Shown: positions 8,859 through 18,251 of the stretch, one piece after another
How positions within the stretch are numbered: position 1 is the stretch's first letter
Layout: each line of letters starts with the position of its first letter
Source: Methylomonas aurea
GTDB taxonomy: Bacteria; Pseudomonadota; Gammaproteobacteria; Methylococcales; Methylomonadaceae
Direction of reading: 5' to 3'
Length of the DNA: 64,000 nt
NCBI RefSeq assembly: GCF_024505045.1
Contig: NZ_JANIBM010000012.1
Coordinates: 1 to 64,000, forward strand
Made by a program: the position numbers and the translations under genes
Notes under the pieces: model-generated
What the model was told of the DNA's origin: nothing
What the model saw: only the letters and a program-made list of their open reading frames with translations
Databases searched by the model: none

Positions 8859-10679
8859 TTATGGTTTCCCAGCGGGCTGGGCTTTGGGTTCGGCCGGCGG
8901 TTGGCCGACTTGCTCCAATATCGCGCGTTCGAAATTGCCGGCCACCAAACCGCGGCGCAACAGCTCCGGCAATTGGCCGCTGATGTTCAGGTTAAAGGCC
9001 AACGGGTGCCCGGACAGCACTTCCGGATTGTGGCCTTCCAGGCGCAAGCCGATCCGATAATCGCCGTTGGGCTGGTAGTTTAATTGAGCTTGCAAGCGAT
9101 GGTAAACCAGGTTGCGCAGCGCTTGAAACGCCAGATTGCCGTCGTCGGCCGGGCTTAGGTAGCGCAAGGTGCCGGGGCGGGTGCCGAACAGCGTGCCATT
9201 TTGCAGTTCGATGCTGCCGGTTGCCAGCGTTAACGGCAGTTCGCCGTCGACGCTGCCGGTTCCGGACAATTGCGGGTGATGCAGGCTGGCCAATAGCTGG
9301 GCCAGATCGATTTGCCGGGCTTGCAGGGTCAAGGCCAACGGCATCTGGCCGATGTCGAACGTCGCCGGTGCCAGTTCCAGTTCGCCGCCGAAGATGGCCA
9401 GCCGCGCCCGCTTCAGATTCAATTCCGGCTCCCGGTAGGCGGCGTCTATCTCCAGATCGCGGCCGTTCAAGCCGTCGCCCAATTCCAGCGTCCGAATCCG
9501 GGCGCTGAGTTCGCCGCTGCCGGCGCCGAGGTCAGGGACGGCCACATGGATATCGCTGTGCAGCAAGCGCGCCGGTCCGGCGGTTAACGCCAAATCGGAG
9601 ACATTGATGTCGGCTTTGCCGCGCTTCAGCTGCGCTTGCCAATAGATTTGCCAAGTGGCGGCGATCTGGCCCGAGGCCACGCTCCAGTTGCGGGCGGTTT
9701 CCGGGAGCCAGGGTTTGGCCAAGTCGAAGGCTTCGCCGGCGGTCAGCGCCAGCCGACCGGTGACGTCGGCGGCCGGCTGCGGTAGCAGGCTGACCGCGGC
9801 GCTGGCTTCGGCCAGAATGTTTTTATCGCGGGCCAGCGACAAATGGCCCTGGCTGTGGCCGAAGTCGTCGGAACTGTGCAAGTCCAGATTTAATCGGCTG
9901 TTGCCGAGTTGCGCCGCCAACGCCGTCGGCGCGCCGGCCGGCCGCAGCTTGGCCGGCAGCAACGGCGTGCTTGCCAGCCAGGCGGCGATGTCGCCCAATT
10001 TGCCGCGCAGGCTCAGCTTGCCGGCAGCGCTGCCGAAGCCGGAGCCGTCCAGCGCCAGAATCCGCGCGCCGTTTGTGCCCGCCAGCGCCAAGTCGAAATT
10101 GCTCATGTCGGCGGCCAGATGCAGGGTCAGACTTTGCCGGCTGTCTTCGAGGTTCAGCCGGTAAGCGGCGGGCGGCGTCAGTCCGAATTGGGCGCTGCCG
10201 TTGAAATTGCTGTTGCCCCAGGGTGTGGCGATTTGCAGATCGAGCTGGGCGATGCGTACCGGCGGTAGCGGCAAGCGCCCGGGCTTCGCGTCCTCACCAG
10301 CCTTCGCGGGATTGTCGGCGGCGGGCCGGTAGTCCAGCTTCAGTGTCGCGCGGCCGATATCGACGGCATCCACACCCAGCGGTTCGAGCCGATAATCGGC
10401 TGCGACGTTTTCCAGCGTTACTTGCAACGGGCCGGCGGCGGTTTCCAGCGCAAATCCGAACCGGGCCAGTTGCACCCGCCCGGCGTCGAATTGAAGGCCG
10501 GATAATTCGGTTGCGGCCAGCGGACTGAATTGCAATGCGCGCATTAGCAATCGTTCGCTAATTTGAAAGCGCAGGCTCCAGATCGCAGCGCCGAGTATCG
10601 CCAGTAGCGCCAGCAAAAATAACCACCTGTAGCGTTTGGCGGGTTTGCTTGCCGGCGGCGAAACGGGTGCGGGCTTCAT
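8859..10679 (-). CDS. ydbH: YdbH-like AsmA-superfamily intermembrane bridge protein
   Basis: The 606-residue protein has a basic N-terminus, one membrane anchor (about residues 20-40, WLFLLALLAILGAAIWSL) and a long beta-rich periplasmic body with repeating hydrophobic strands. The C-terminal block (FGGELELAPATFD, GTGSVDGELPLTL, LQNGTLFGTRPGTLRY, LNISGQLPELLRRGL) is typical of YdbH. It is shorter than E. coli YdbH (about 880), so the bridge rod is shorter or the middle has been reduced. Its ATG overlaps the MMPL exporter stop by 4 bases, tying it to the aryl-polyene operon. Confidence 0.82.
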   Translation of the reverse strand: MKPAPVSPPASKPAKRYRWLFLLALLAILGAAIWSLRFQISERLLMRALQFSPLAATELSGLQFDAGRVQLARFGFALETAAGPLQVTLENVAADYRLEPLGVDAVDIGRATLKLDYRPAADNPAKAGEDAKPGRLPLPPVRIAQLDLQIATPWGNSNFNGSAQFGLTPPAAYRLNLEDSRQSLTLHLAADMSNFDLALAGTNGARILALDGSGFGSAAGKLSLRGKLGDIAAWLASTPLLPAKLRPAGAPTALAAQLGNSRLNLDLHSSDDFGHSQGHLSLARDKNILAEASAAVSLLPQPAADVTGRLALTAGEAFDLAKPWLPETARNWSVASGQIAATWQIYWQAQLKRGKADINVSDLALTAGPARLLHSDIHVAVPDLGAGSGELSARIRTLELGDGLNGRDLEIDAAYREPELNLKRARLAIFGGELELAPATFDIGQMPLALTLQARQIDLAQLLASLHHPQLSGTGSVDGELPLTLATGSIELQNGTLFGTRPGTLRYLSPADDGNLAFQALRNLVYHRLQAQLNYQPNGDYRIGLRLEGHNPEVLSGHPLAFNLNISGQLPELLRRGLVAGNFERAILEQVGQPPAEPKAQPAGKP

Positions 10680-13021
10680 TGCTTGGACTTATTTGCGTTA
10701 AAGCCAATGAGCGGCGCCAGTAGGAAGGCGCTGCCGACGCCGGCGGCCAAGGTCACGCCGAAGGCATGGACGATGGCGGTGGAGCTGCTTGCCAACAAGC
10801 CGTAGCCTAGCAGCGTCGTGAAGGCCGACAACGCCACCGCGAGCGTGGTCGTATCGCGCTTATCAACGGTACCGGCGGAGGCGGCCGCCATATGGAAAAA
10901 TACCGCATAGTCGACGGCAACTTCCAATACCAACAGCAACGCGAACAGATTGAACAAGGTAAACAATTCGCCGAACCAGCCTAGCGTTGCCAGCGCCGTT
11001 AACATCGCCAACAGCGGCACCGACATGACATGCACGCCGTCGCGCCAGCCCAGCCGATAAATCAGGATGCCCATAATCAAGCTGCAGACGCCGACTAGCA
11101 ACACTGTCACCCGTTGCCGGTAGCGTTGGAATAAGTCCGACAATTGCGACACGTGGTCTACCCAGACGACGCCGGGCAAAGCGGCCAGCGCTGGCAGCGG
11201 CGCCAGATCGGCGATGCCGGCCAATACCACGATGCTGCGGCAAGCCTCGGCGTTGCAGCCCAACCATTGCTGGCGCAGATTGGGGTTGGCGCTTGCCAGC
11301 CAGTCGTCCAGGCTCAATGTTTTTGATTCTGCGGCCGCGAAATTTTGTAACTCACTATCGATCGCGGTTTGCTCGAATCCGAGGTTCAGCATGTAGCGCT
11401 GCAACAAATCCGGCCGGTAAACGCCGGTTTTTAGTAACTGGTAATCGGCTCGTTGTTGGGTCGGGTCCGGCCAGTGCGAACTGACGCCATCGAACTGCTT
11501 GAGTTTGGCTTGTGCGGTTAGCGGTGCTAGCGCGTCGAGCAGGCCGCGTTCGTTGCGGTACCAATCGGCCAGGTCTGCCCCGGAGACCAGGAAGAATTGG
11601 TTGTCGCGGCCGATCGGCAGTAGCCGCCTGATTTCGGCGTCCGCTGCGGTAATTTCCGTTGGGGCGGTTTGCAACAGGCGAACGTCATCTTGCGCGCGCA
11701 ACTGGCTCAGGCCGCCGACCAGCAGTAGCGCGAAACCGGCGCAGAGATAGCGCCGATAGCGGTGTAGCCGTTCCGGCCAACTGCGCTGCCAGTAGCCGGC
11801 CAGACTCAGCATGCCGAATTGGTGTTGCGGCCGGAAGCGGGCCAGTAGAAAAGGAAACAGCATGACCACGGTAAGCCAGGAGGCGACCAAACCCAGTGCC
11901 GAGAACAGCGCCATTTCCCGCAAGCCCGGAAACGGCGAGAAGCCGAGGCCGGCGTATCCCAACAAACTGGTCAGCAAGCCGAAGGCGATGCCCGGCAGCA
12001 CGTAAGTCAAGCCGCGGCGCGGCGTCCAGTGCGGCAGGCCGAGGCCGTCGCAGAAAAAATGCAACGCGTAATCGACCACCACGCCGATCAGGCTGGAGCC
12101 GAACACCAAGGTCATTATGTGCAGTTTCGGGACCAGCAGCAGGCTCAAGTTCCAGGCGGCCAGCAGACCGACGGCAACGGCCAGGCAACACAGCAGCAAG
12201 GGCCGGGGGCTGCGGAAAGTCAGCGAGAGCAGCGCTACCACACCCAGCGTCGAGCCGATGCCGATGGTGGATATTTCGTGTTGGGCCAGGTGGGCGCCGT
12301 AGGCGGTAAACAGCGGCAGGCCGGTCGCCAGCAGTTCGCCGCCTTGTTGGCGCACTTGGTTTTGCAAACTTTGATTCAGGCTCAGCAAGAGTTCCAGTTT
12401 GTCGAGTTTCAAATCTCGGTCGGGCAATTCGCCGACTAGCAAGGCCCGGACCATCTGTCCGTCCGGCACCACCACGGCGCCGTGTTCGATATTCAGTTGC
12501 AGCGGGTTTTGCGCGGCGAAGTAACGGCTGAACAGCAACAACGGGTCGTGTTCCAGATTGGCGGCCTGCAACTGGCCGAGCGGGCTGTACAGCGTTTCCA
12601 GATTGTCGCGCAGCAAGCGCTCTGGATCGTGCTGCAAGGCTTGCCGGGTTTTCGCGTCCAGCAGTTGGTAGCGGTAACTAAACAGTTGCTGGTAACTTTG
12701 CCGGTACTGTTGCTGCGGAATTTGCAGGGTCAACTCGGCGAACAGCCCGCTGGCGGCGAGGCGAGTCTTCACCGTTTCGGCCAGGGTTACCGCTTGACCG
12801 GCGTTGGCGGCGCCGGCCAGCCAGACCACTTTGCGGTTGACGGCCTGATTGTGGCGTTCGATGGCGTTTGCAACCTCCGGCCGTTGTTCGGCCTGCGGCA
12901 GTAGCGCCAGGAAGCCGGTTTCCAGCCAATCCCGCCGCAGATTTTGCAGGGTCAGCCAGGCCAGGGCCAGCATGCCCAGCAGCCACAGCGCCGCGTAAAG
13001 TTTAGGGCGATAAACGCGCAA
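10676..13021 (-). CDS. apeM: MMPL/RND-family exporter of the aryl-polyene locus
   Basis: The 781-residue inner-membrane protein has two repeated halves, each with one leading TM helix (about 11-27 and 415-432), a large periplasmic loop, and a five-helix MMPL block (about 250-400 and 635-775; LVFGSSLIGVVVDYALHFF in the first, LEVAVDYAVFFHMA in the second). The acidic residues in the VVDYALHF/VAVDYAVFF helices are the usual proton-relay positions. It matches the predicted exporter of APE clusters and presumably moves the aryl-polyene lipid. It overlaps the LolA-like gene by 20 bases and ydbH by 4. Confidence 0.85.
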   Translation of the reverse strand: MRVYRPKLYAALWLLGMLALAWLTLQNLRRDWLETGFLALLPQAEQRPEVANAIERHNQAVNRKVVWLAGAANAGQAVTLAETVKTRLAASGLFAELTLQIPQQQYRQSYQQLFSYRYQLLDAKTRQALQHDPERLLRDNLETLYSPLGQLQAANLEHDPLLLFSRYFAAQNPLQLNIEHGAVVVPDGQMVRALLVGELPDRDLKLDKLELLLSLNQSLQNQVRQQGGELLATGLPLFTAYGAHLAQHEISTIGIGSTLGVVALLSLTFRSPRPLLLCCLAVAVGLLAAWNLSLLLVPKLHIMTLVFGSSLIGVVVDYALHFFCDGLGLPHWTPRRGLTYVLPGIAFGLLTSLLGYAGLGFSPFPGLREMALFSALGLVASWLTVVMLFPFLLARFRPQHQFGMLSLAGYWQRSWPERLHRYRRYLCAGFALLLVGGLSQLRAQDDVRLLQTAPTEITAADAEIRRLLPIGRDNQFFLVSGADLADWYRNERGLLDALAPLTAQAKLKQFDGVSSHWPDPTQQRADYQLLKTGVYRPDLLQRYMLNLGFEQTAIDSELQNFAAAESKTLSLDDWLASANPNLRQQWLGCNAEACRSIVVLAGIADLAPLPALAALPGVVWVDHVSQLSDLFQRYRQRVTVLLVGVCSLIMGILIYRLGWRDGVHVMSVPLLAMLTALATLGWFGELFTLFNLFALLLVLEVAVDYAVFFHMAAASAGTVDKRDTTTLAVALSAFTTLLGYGLLASSSTAIVHAFGVTLAAGVGSAFLLAPLIGFNANKSKQ

Positions 13022-13583
13022 ATTCGGCCGCCTGTTGCGGGCTGAGTTGGGCGGGGCGGCTGATCTGATCGAAGCCGATCCGCGACACGTTGCCGCCGGT
13101 TTCGCGAATTTCCACGCTGCGCAATTCGCTGTCGCCGGCCAAGTAAATGGCGGCGATGGCTTTGCCGAGCAGCGGGTCTTTCGGCAGCAATGTCAGGCGC
13201 CAGGAATCGGGTTGCATCTCGGCGCTGGTGCTGAAGTCTGCGCCCAATTCGGCGAGATCGCCGCCGAGCATGGCCGGAAACACGCGGCCGAAACTGGCCG
13301 GCAGGGCTTGCTCGCCCTGGCTGGTGATTAAGCGGTTTTCCCCGATCAGCAGCACCGACTCGACCGGACTGACGGTTTTCCAGATCACGCCGCGTTGCTG
13401 CTGGAAGGTGAATTCGCCTTCCGAAACCAGCGGTTTGCTCAGAAATTTCAGTTGTTTTTCCTGGCGGAAATGGCCTTGGACGATTGCCGCCGGTACCAAT
13501 CGGGATTTGATGGCGGCCAAGGCGTCGACGGCCTGGGTGGCGGCGGCGAATAGCCAGAGGATCAGGGTGGATAGGGTTTTCAT
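13002..13583 (-). CDS. apeL: LolA-like outer-membrane lipoprotein carrier
   Basis: The 193-residue protein starts at 13583 (MKTLSTLILWLFAAATQA, a signal peptide); the much longer frame upstream is an artefact of the overlapping thioesterase. Conserved LolA features are VQGHFRQEKQLKFLSKPLVSEGEF, a WKTVSP motif and RLTLLPKDPLL. In APE clusters this class is thought to ferry the lipid-linked polyene across the periplasm, as LolA does lipoproteins. Its ATG overlaps the thioesterase stop by 4 bases. Confidence 0.85.
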   Translation of the reverse strand: MKTLSTLILWLFAAATQAVDALAAIKSRLVPAAIVQGHFRQEKQLKFLSKPLVSEGEFTFQQQRGVIWKTVSPVESVLLIGENRLITSQGEQALPASFGRVFPAMLGGDLAELGADFSTSAEMQPDSWRLTLLPKDPLLGKAIAAIYLAGDSELRSVEIRETGGNVSRIGFDQISRPAQLSPQQAAEFARLSP

Positions 13584-13999
13584 GGTTTTTCGATCCCGAG
13601 TTTGGCGAACAAAACCGGCGGCGATTCGAAACGCATTTCCCGGGTTTGGATATCCACCGCCACTTGCACGCTGTGGCCCTTGCACAGCCGGCTGCCGCTG
13701 GCGTGGTCGCGGATTAGATAGTCGATTTTCAGCCGGTTTTCCCACTCGCTCAGCGTGGCGCGCACCAAAATGCGCTGGCCGAAACGCGCCGGTTTTATGT
13801 AGCGCAGGTGCAAGTCGATGATAGGCCAGAAAAATCCCGAGTCGCGCATTTGCCGGTAGTCGTAATCGATGCTTTCCAGCAAGGCGCAGCGGGCGATCTC
13901 GAAATACTTGCAATAGTGGCCGTGCCAAACCACTTCCATCATATCGACATCGTGGAACGGAACCAGCAACCCGACTTCGGTGGTCAATTTTTCGGCCAT
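13580..13999 (-). CDS. apeK: acyl-CoA/ACP thioesterase (4-hydroxybenzoyl-CoA type hotdog)
   Basis: The start at MAEKLTTEVG (13999) puts it 5 bases after the lyase stop and gives 139 residues, normal for the family. The hotdog motif FHDVDMMEVVWHGHYCKYFEIAR carries the catalytic Asp of the 4HBT family. In APE synthesis a thioesterase of this type may release or proof-read ACP-bound chains. It lies between the MIO lyase and the LolA-like carrier in one operon. Confidence 0.85.
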   Translation of the reverse strand: MAEKLTTEVGLLVPFHDVDMMEVVWHGHYCKYFEIARCALLESIDYDYRQMRDSGFFWPIIDLHLRYIKPARFGQRILVRATLSEWENRLKIDYLIRDHASGSRLCKGHSVQVAVDIQTREMRFESPPVLFAKLGIEKP

Positions 14000-14003
14000 G
14001 GCG

Positions 14004-15536
14004 TTACGGATACAGTTGCCATTGCTGCTGCCGAATCGCACGCAGGCAGCGGCGCAAATCGGCTTCCAGCGCCCGGTCGTCGGTCAAAAACGCCACTTGC
14101 TCGCGCACTTGGTGCAGGGTGGCTTGCAACATCGGTCCGCTCCGATCCAAGCCGCCGCGCAGTTCCAAGGCCTGACAGCTCGCGATCAATAACGCTGCCG
14201 CCACTTGTTCCGTCAGTTCCAGAATCCGGATGCAGTCGCGGGCGGCGATGGTGCCCATGCTGACTTTGTCCTGGTTATGGCATTCGGTGGAACGGGAGAA
14301 CACGCTGGCCGGCATGGTCAGTTTCAAGGCTTCGGCGGTCCAGGCCGAGACGCCGATTTGTACTGCCTTGAAGCCGTGGTTCAAAGGCGCCTGGCCGCCG
14401 CAGGCACCGCTCAGATTGGCCGGCAGGCCGTGGTTGAATTTGGGGTCGACCAGTTGCGCCAGTTGCCGGTCCATCAGGTCGGCCAAGTTGGCGACGGCGG
14501 TTTTTAAAGTGTCCATCGCCATCGCGATATGGCCGCCGTAAAAGTGGCCGCCGTGCAGGACATGCTCGCCATCGGCATCGATCAACGGATTATCGTTGGC
14601 GCTGTTCAATTCGGTTTCGATCAGTTGCCGCAGCCAGGGCAGTGCGTCTTCCAGGACGCCGATCACATGCGGCGCGCAGCGCAGTGAATAGCGGTCCTGC
14701 AAGCGCTTGTCGTTGCGTGGCGCTTCGCCGGTGATTTGCAGATCGGCGCGGATCCGGGCCGCAACCCGCATCTGGCCGGGATGGGGCTTCAACGAAAACA
14801 ATTTGGCGTCGAAGTGGTAGGCGTTGCCTTGCAAGGCGGCCACCGCCAGGCTGGTGATGCGGGTGCAGAGTGCGGCCAGATAGGCGGCGCGGTCGAAAGC
14901 CAGACAAGCCAGGCCGGTCATAGCCGCGGTGCCGTTCATGATCGCCAAAGCCTCCTTGGGTTGGAAGCGTAGGGCTTCGATCTGCAATTCGGCGAACACC
15001 TCTGCGGTAGGGCGGCGTTGTCCGCGGTACTGCACCTCGCGTTCGCCGGCCAGCACCGCGGCTAAATAAGACAAAGGCGTCAAGTCGCCGCTGGCACCGA
15101 CCGAGCCTTCCTGCGGGATCAACGGCAAAACGTCGTGTTGCAGCAACAATGCGATTTGTTGCAGCAGTTTGTATCTGACGCCGGAATAACCTTGGGCCAG
15201 GCTGGACAGGCGCGCGGCGACAATCGCGCGGCTTTGCTCCGCGTCGAAGTAATGGCCGAGGCCGCAGCCGTGAAAGGTGTACAAATGGATTGGCAATTCC
15301 TCAACCCGGTCGAGCGGAATGGCGACCGTACAGGAGTCGCCGTAGCCGGTGGTGACGCCGTAGACGCAGCCTTCTTCGCGCAGCAGCCGGTCGACGAAGG
15401 CTGCGCCGCGGTCGATACGGGCCACGAAATCCGGGTTATCGCTCAATACGGCGCCACGGCGTTGGCGGGCCAGGTCGGCGATGGATTCGATGGGCAACGG
15501 CGAGGCGTCGAACAAAACGGGCGAGCGGTCGGTCAC
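14004..15536 (-). CDS. MIO-type aromatic amino acid ammonia-lyase (HAL/PAL/TAL family)
   Basis: The 510-residue enzyme carries the Ala-Ser-Gly triad (GSVGASGDLTPLSYLA) that cyclises to the MIO prosthetic group, the catalytic YGVTTGYG region near residue 60, and the C-terminal QDKVSMGT motif. Lyases of this family are recurrent in aryl-polyene and xanthomonadin clusters, where they may help make or salvage the aromatic starter. The selectivity position reads FHG (in YTFHGCGLG), unlike bacterial HAL (SH) or TAL (HL), so substrate cannot be settled; histidine, tyrosine and phenylalanine are all possible. It is the first gene of the minus-strand run that ends with ydbL. Confidence 0.88.
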   Translation of the reverse strand: MTDRSPVLFDASPLPIESIADLARQRRGAVLSDNPDFVARIDRGAAFVDRLLREEGCVYGVTTGYGDSCTVAIPLDRVEELPIHLYTFHGCGLGHYFDAEQSRAIVAARLSSLAQGYSGVRYKLLQQIALLLQHDVLPLIPQEGSVGASGDLTPLSYLAAVLAGEREVQYRGQRRPTAEVFAELQIEALRFQPKEALAIMNGTAAMTGLACLAFDRAAYLAALCTRITSLAVAALQGNAYHFDAKLFSLKPHPGQMRVAARIRADLQITGEAPRNDKRLQDRYSLRCAPHVIGVLEDALPWLRQLIETELNSANDNPLIDADGEHVLHGGHFYGGHIAMAMDTLKTAVANLADLMDRQLAQLVDPKFNHGLPANLSGACGGQAPLNHGFKAVQIGVSAWTAEALKLTMPASVFSRSTECHNQDKVSMGTIAARDCIRILELTEQVAAALLIASCQALELRGGLDRSGPMLQATLHQVREQVAFLTDDRALEADLRRCLRAIRQQQWQLYP

Positions 15537-15935
15537 GGCGTCGGTCGATGGGCGGAGTTGGGCCGGAAGCCGGCCGGATAGCGTAGCAAGGAGTTGGGCA
15601 TGCCGGTTGCGGAAATCATAACGCTCTGAATTTTCGCATATCCCGCGGCCCAGGGTTTAACGAACTTTGCCTGCGGCTGCGTGCGGCCGGATTTGCAGAC
15701 CGGCTCACTGAAACGTTAGCGGCTGGTGATGGCATCGGCGGAAGTTAGAGCTGTTTCAAAGTATCCCGACGTTTGCCTCGTAACAATAAGGCGTGCTGAA
15801 AACAAACCCTGGGTTTTGACTTTTCCGTGCATTCCATTAACTCGACGGCGATAACGCATAACGCAAAGTCGTCACTGCAACAGGTTGGATCGGTTGGTGT
15901 GCCTGTTGAAGTTCGCATAAATAAAGGTGACCGAT
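15537..15935. other. divergent intergenic region, lyase operon / metalloprotease
   Basis: This 399-base gap lies between two divergent genes and must hold both promoters. A TTGACT at 15816-15821 on the plus strand is followed by TTAACT with only 15 bases between, which is poor spacing. A ribosome site AAAGGTG precedes the metalloprotease ATG. No RNA gene or palindrome worth naming was seen. Confidence 0.4.
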
Positions 15936-18158
15936 ATGAAAACGCTCAATAAGATAGCAGCGGGCATTCTTGCCATTGCTGCAAGCTCCGCCTCTCTGGC
16001 ATTCGCCGCAGATACCTCCCGGTTGCTTGGCAAAGATCTCGATAAAAACCGCGATCTGGTCAATAGCGTCATGCAAGGCCGCAACTACATGGTTCAAGTC
16101 GATCAGGACGGCAAAATCAAACAGATCATCGATACCGGAGCCAACGGCGACGGTAGCGACCCAATGCAACCGGCCGTTTCCGCCAACGCGGTGTTGGCCG
16201 ATCCCGCCGTGGCGTCCGTCGAATTGCCGGTCAACTACGAAGGGCAACATGCCATCGACTTTTTAGGCACGGAATTGGCCAAAGTGGCCGACGGTTACGG
16301 CTTGGCACCGGAGAAATTGCGGGAAATGTTGCTCAGCGACGATTCCTTGCGGATCGATGGCAATAACCGGATGTTTTACGTCGACCAAGACGCCGGTAAT
16401 CCTGGGGCGGGCGAACCCGAAGCGGCGGGCGGCGCTACCACCGCCAGCACCAGCAACACCACGGTGCCGATCGCTTCCACCGCGCAGTTGGCCAATGCCT
16501 TTAAACTGCACAGCAAACCGGGCGCCAGCAAGACCATTTATCTGAACTTCGTCGGCTATACCGCCAGCAAAACTGCTTGGAGCAGTTCGACTATCGCCGC
16601 TCCTGCCTACGATTTGAGCGGTAACCCGGCAGTGTTCGACGACAACGAACGCAGCAATATCATCAGCATCTGGAACCGGGTGGCCGAGGATTACATCGCC
16701 TTCGACGTCGACGTCACCACCGAGCCGCCCAGCAGCGACGCGCTGCTTCGTACCAGTTCCGCCGATAGCAGTTACGGCACGCAAGTCGTGATCACCAAAA
16801 CCGGCACCATCAGTTGCAGCTGCGGCGGTATCGCTTACGTCGGCGTGGTATCGATGGTGAACAATACCTATTACCAACCGGCATGGGTATTCCAACAATC
16901 GCTGGCCAACAACGAAAAATACATTGCGGAAGCGATATCGCATGAGGCGGGCCATACCTTGGGTTTGTTGCACGACGGCCAAAAATCCGGGACTACCACG
17001 GTAGGATACTACGCCGGCCACGGTACTGGCGAAACCGGCTGGGCGCCGATCATGGGCGTGGGCTACTACAAGAATCTGACTCAGTGGAGTGCAGGCGTCT
17101 ATCCGGGCGCCAACAATCAGCAAAACGACTTGGCGGTGATGGCATCTGCCGGGTTCAATGCGCGTATCGATGATTTCGGTAACCTGTTCAGCACTGCCAG
17201 CTCCCTTAACAACACCGCAACCGGCGCGACGGCAAATATCAGTACGTTCGGTGTGATCGAAACCGCTGCCGATGTCGATATGTTCATCGTCAATACGGCC
17301 GGCGGTACGGTCAACCTCAGTGTAAAACCGGCAGCGAAAGGCCCGAATCTGGATACCAAAGCGACGCTCTATAAAGCGGACGGCAGCGTAGTTGCAACCA
17401 GTGCTGCAGAAAGTTCGCTCGCCGCTACGATCAGCAGTACGGTACCCGCCGGGGTTTACTACTTGGCGGTCAGCCCCAGTGCTCGTGCCGCGGTTGGAAC
17501 AGATTACGGCTATCCGACCTATGCCAGCTTGGGGCAGTACAGTATTACCGGCTCGTTCCCGGTTGCCAACGCTGGCGCCGTCGCACCGGCTGCCGTGATC
17601 GACGCTTCCACATTAAGCGGACCAAGTGCATTGACCGTCAATTTCTCTGCGAACAAATCGGTCGGTAACGGCAATATCACCAAATACCAATGGAGCTTTG
17701 GCGACGGCGGCAGCTCGACCAGCGCCAACCCGGTCTACACCTACAAAACCGCCGGTACCTTTACCGCAAAACTGACCGTAACCAACCAATACAATCTGAC
17801 CGATACCAAATCAGTGCAAGTGGTTGTCACCGCTCCGCCGGTGAAATCGGTATCTGCCGGCGCCGCCAGCATGATGGTGGCCAGAGGCTCGACTGCGACC
17901 GGCATGATTTTGCTCAGAGTGGTCGACGCCCAAGGCCGCCCGGTGCCGAATGCAGTGGTAACCGGAACCTGGTCGGGTGCGCTGTCCGGTACTTCCGTCG
18001 CCAAAACCGGAACCGATGGTATCGTGATTCACACCTCCAAACCGTCGAAACAAGTCAAGGCGGCATCCGGCGTCTATACCATCAACAGCATTGCCGCGAC
18101 CGGTTATACTTACGCCCCGGCAAAAAACGTTAAATCGGTATTTACTCTGACCTGGTAA
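15936..18158 (+). CDS. secreted zinc metalloprotease with PPC and PKD domains
   Basis: The start at MKTLNK (15936) is chosen for the AAGGTG 7 bases upstream. Layout of the 740-residue protein: signal peptide (1-26, ending LAFA), a propeptide-like region, a metzincin-type catalytic domain with HEAGHTLGLLH at about 336-346 followed by a Met-turn-like PIMGVGYY, a PPC-type beta domain (about 405-510; DMFIVNTAGGTVNLSVKPAAKG), a PKD domain (about 545-630; KYQWSFGDGG, YTYKTAGTFTAKLTV) and a C-terminal Ig-like domain with PVPNAVVTGTWSG. It is probably an extracellular peptidase. It interrupts the APE locus on the opposite strand and has its own terminator. Confidence 0.88.
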   Translation: MKTLNKIAAGILAIAASSASLAFAADTSRLLGKDLDKNRDLVNSVMQGRNYMVQVDQDGKIKQIIDTGANGDGSDPMQPAVSANAVLADPAVASVELPVNYEGQHAIDFLGTELAKVADGYGLAPEKLREMLLSDDSLRIDGNNRMFYVDQDAGNPGAGEPEAAGGATTASTSNTTVPIASTAQLANAFKLHSKPGASKTIYLNFVGYTASKTAWSSSTIAAPAYDLSGNPAVFDDNERSNIISIWNRVAEDYIAFDVDVTTEPPSSDALLRTSSADSSYGTQVVITKTGTISCSCGGIAYVGVVSMVNNTYYQPAWVFQQSLANNEKYIAEAISHEAGHTLGLLHDGQKSGTTTVGYYAGHGTGETGWAPIMGVGYYKNLTQWSAGVYPGANNQQNDLAVMASAGFNARIDDFGNLFSTASSLNNTATGATANISTFGVIETAADVDMFIVNTAGGTVNLSVKPAAKGPNLDTKATLYKADGSVVATSAAESSLAATISSTVPAGVYYLAVSPSARAAVGTDYGYPTYASLGQYSITGSFPVANAGAVAPAAVIDASTLSGPSALTVNFSANKSVGNGNITKYQWSFGDGGSSTSANPVYTYKTAGTFTAKLTVTNQYNLTDTKSVQVVVTAPPVKSVSAGAASMMVARGSTATGMILLRVVDAQGRPVPNAVVTGTWSGALSGTSVAKTGTDGIVIHTSKPSKQVKAASGVYTINSIAATGYTYAPAKNVKSVFTLTW

Positions 18159-18221
18159 CCGGCTTTGCCGGCGGACACCGGTCCAGGTGTGCCGTCCGGC
18201 CCGCTCGGCAATACAGCCTAG

Positions 18222-18251
18222 GCCGCCGTTCTGCTGAACGGCGGCTTTTTT
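18222..18251 (+). terminator. Rho-independent terminator after the metalloprotease
   Basis: A perfect 9-bp stem GCCGCCGTT/AACGGCGGC with a 6-base loop is followed by six T residues. It ends where the convergent acyltransferase gene stops. Confidence 0.92.

Noticed and set aside
16263-17123. 286-codon minus-strand open frame inside the metalloprotease gene
   Set aside because: Antisense to a gene with clear HExxH motif and signal peptide; no plausible product.
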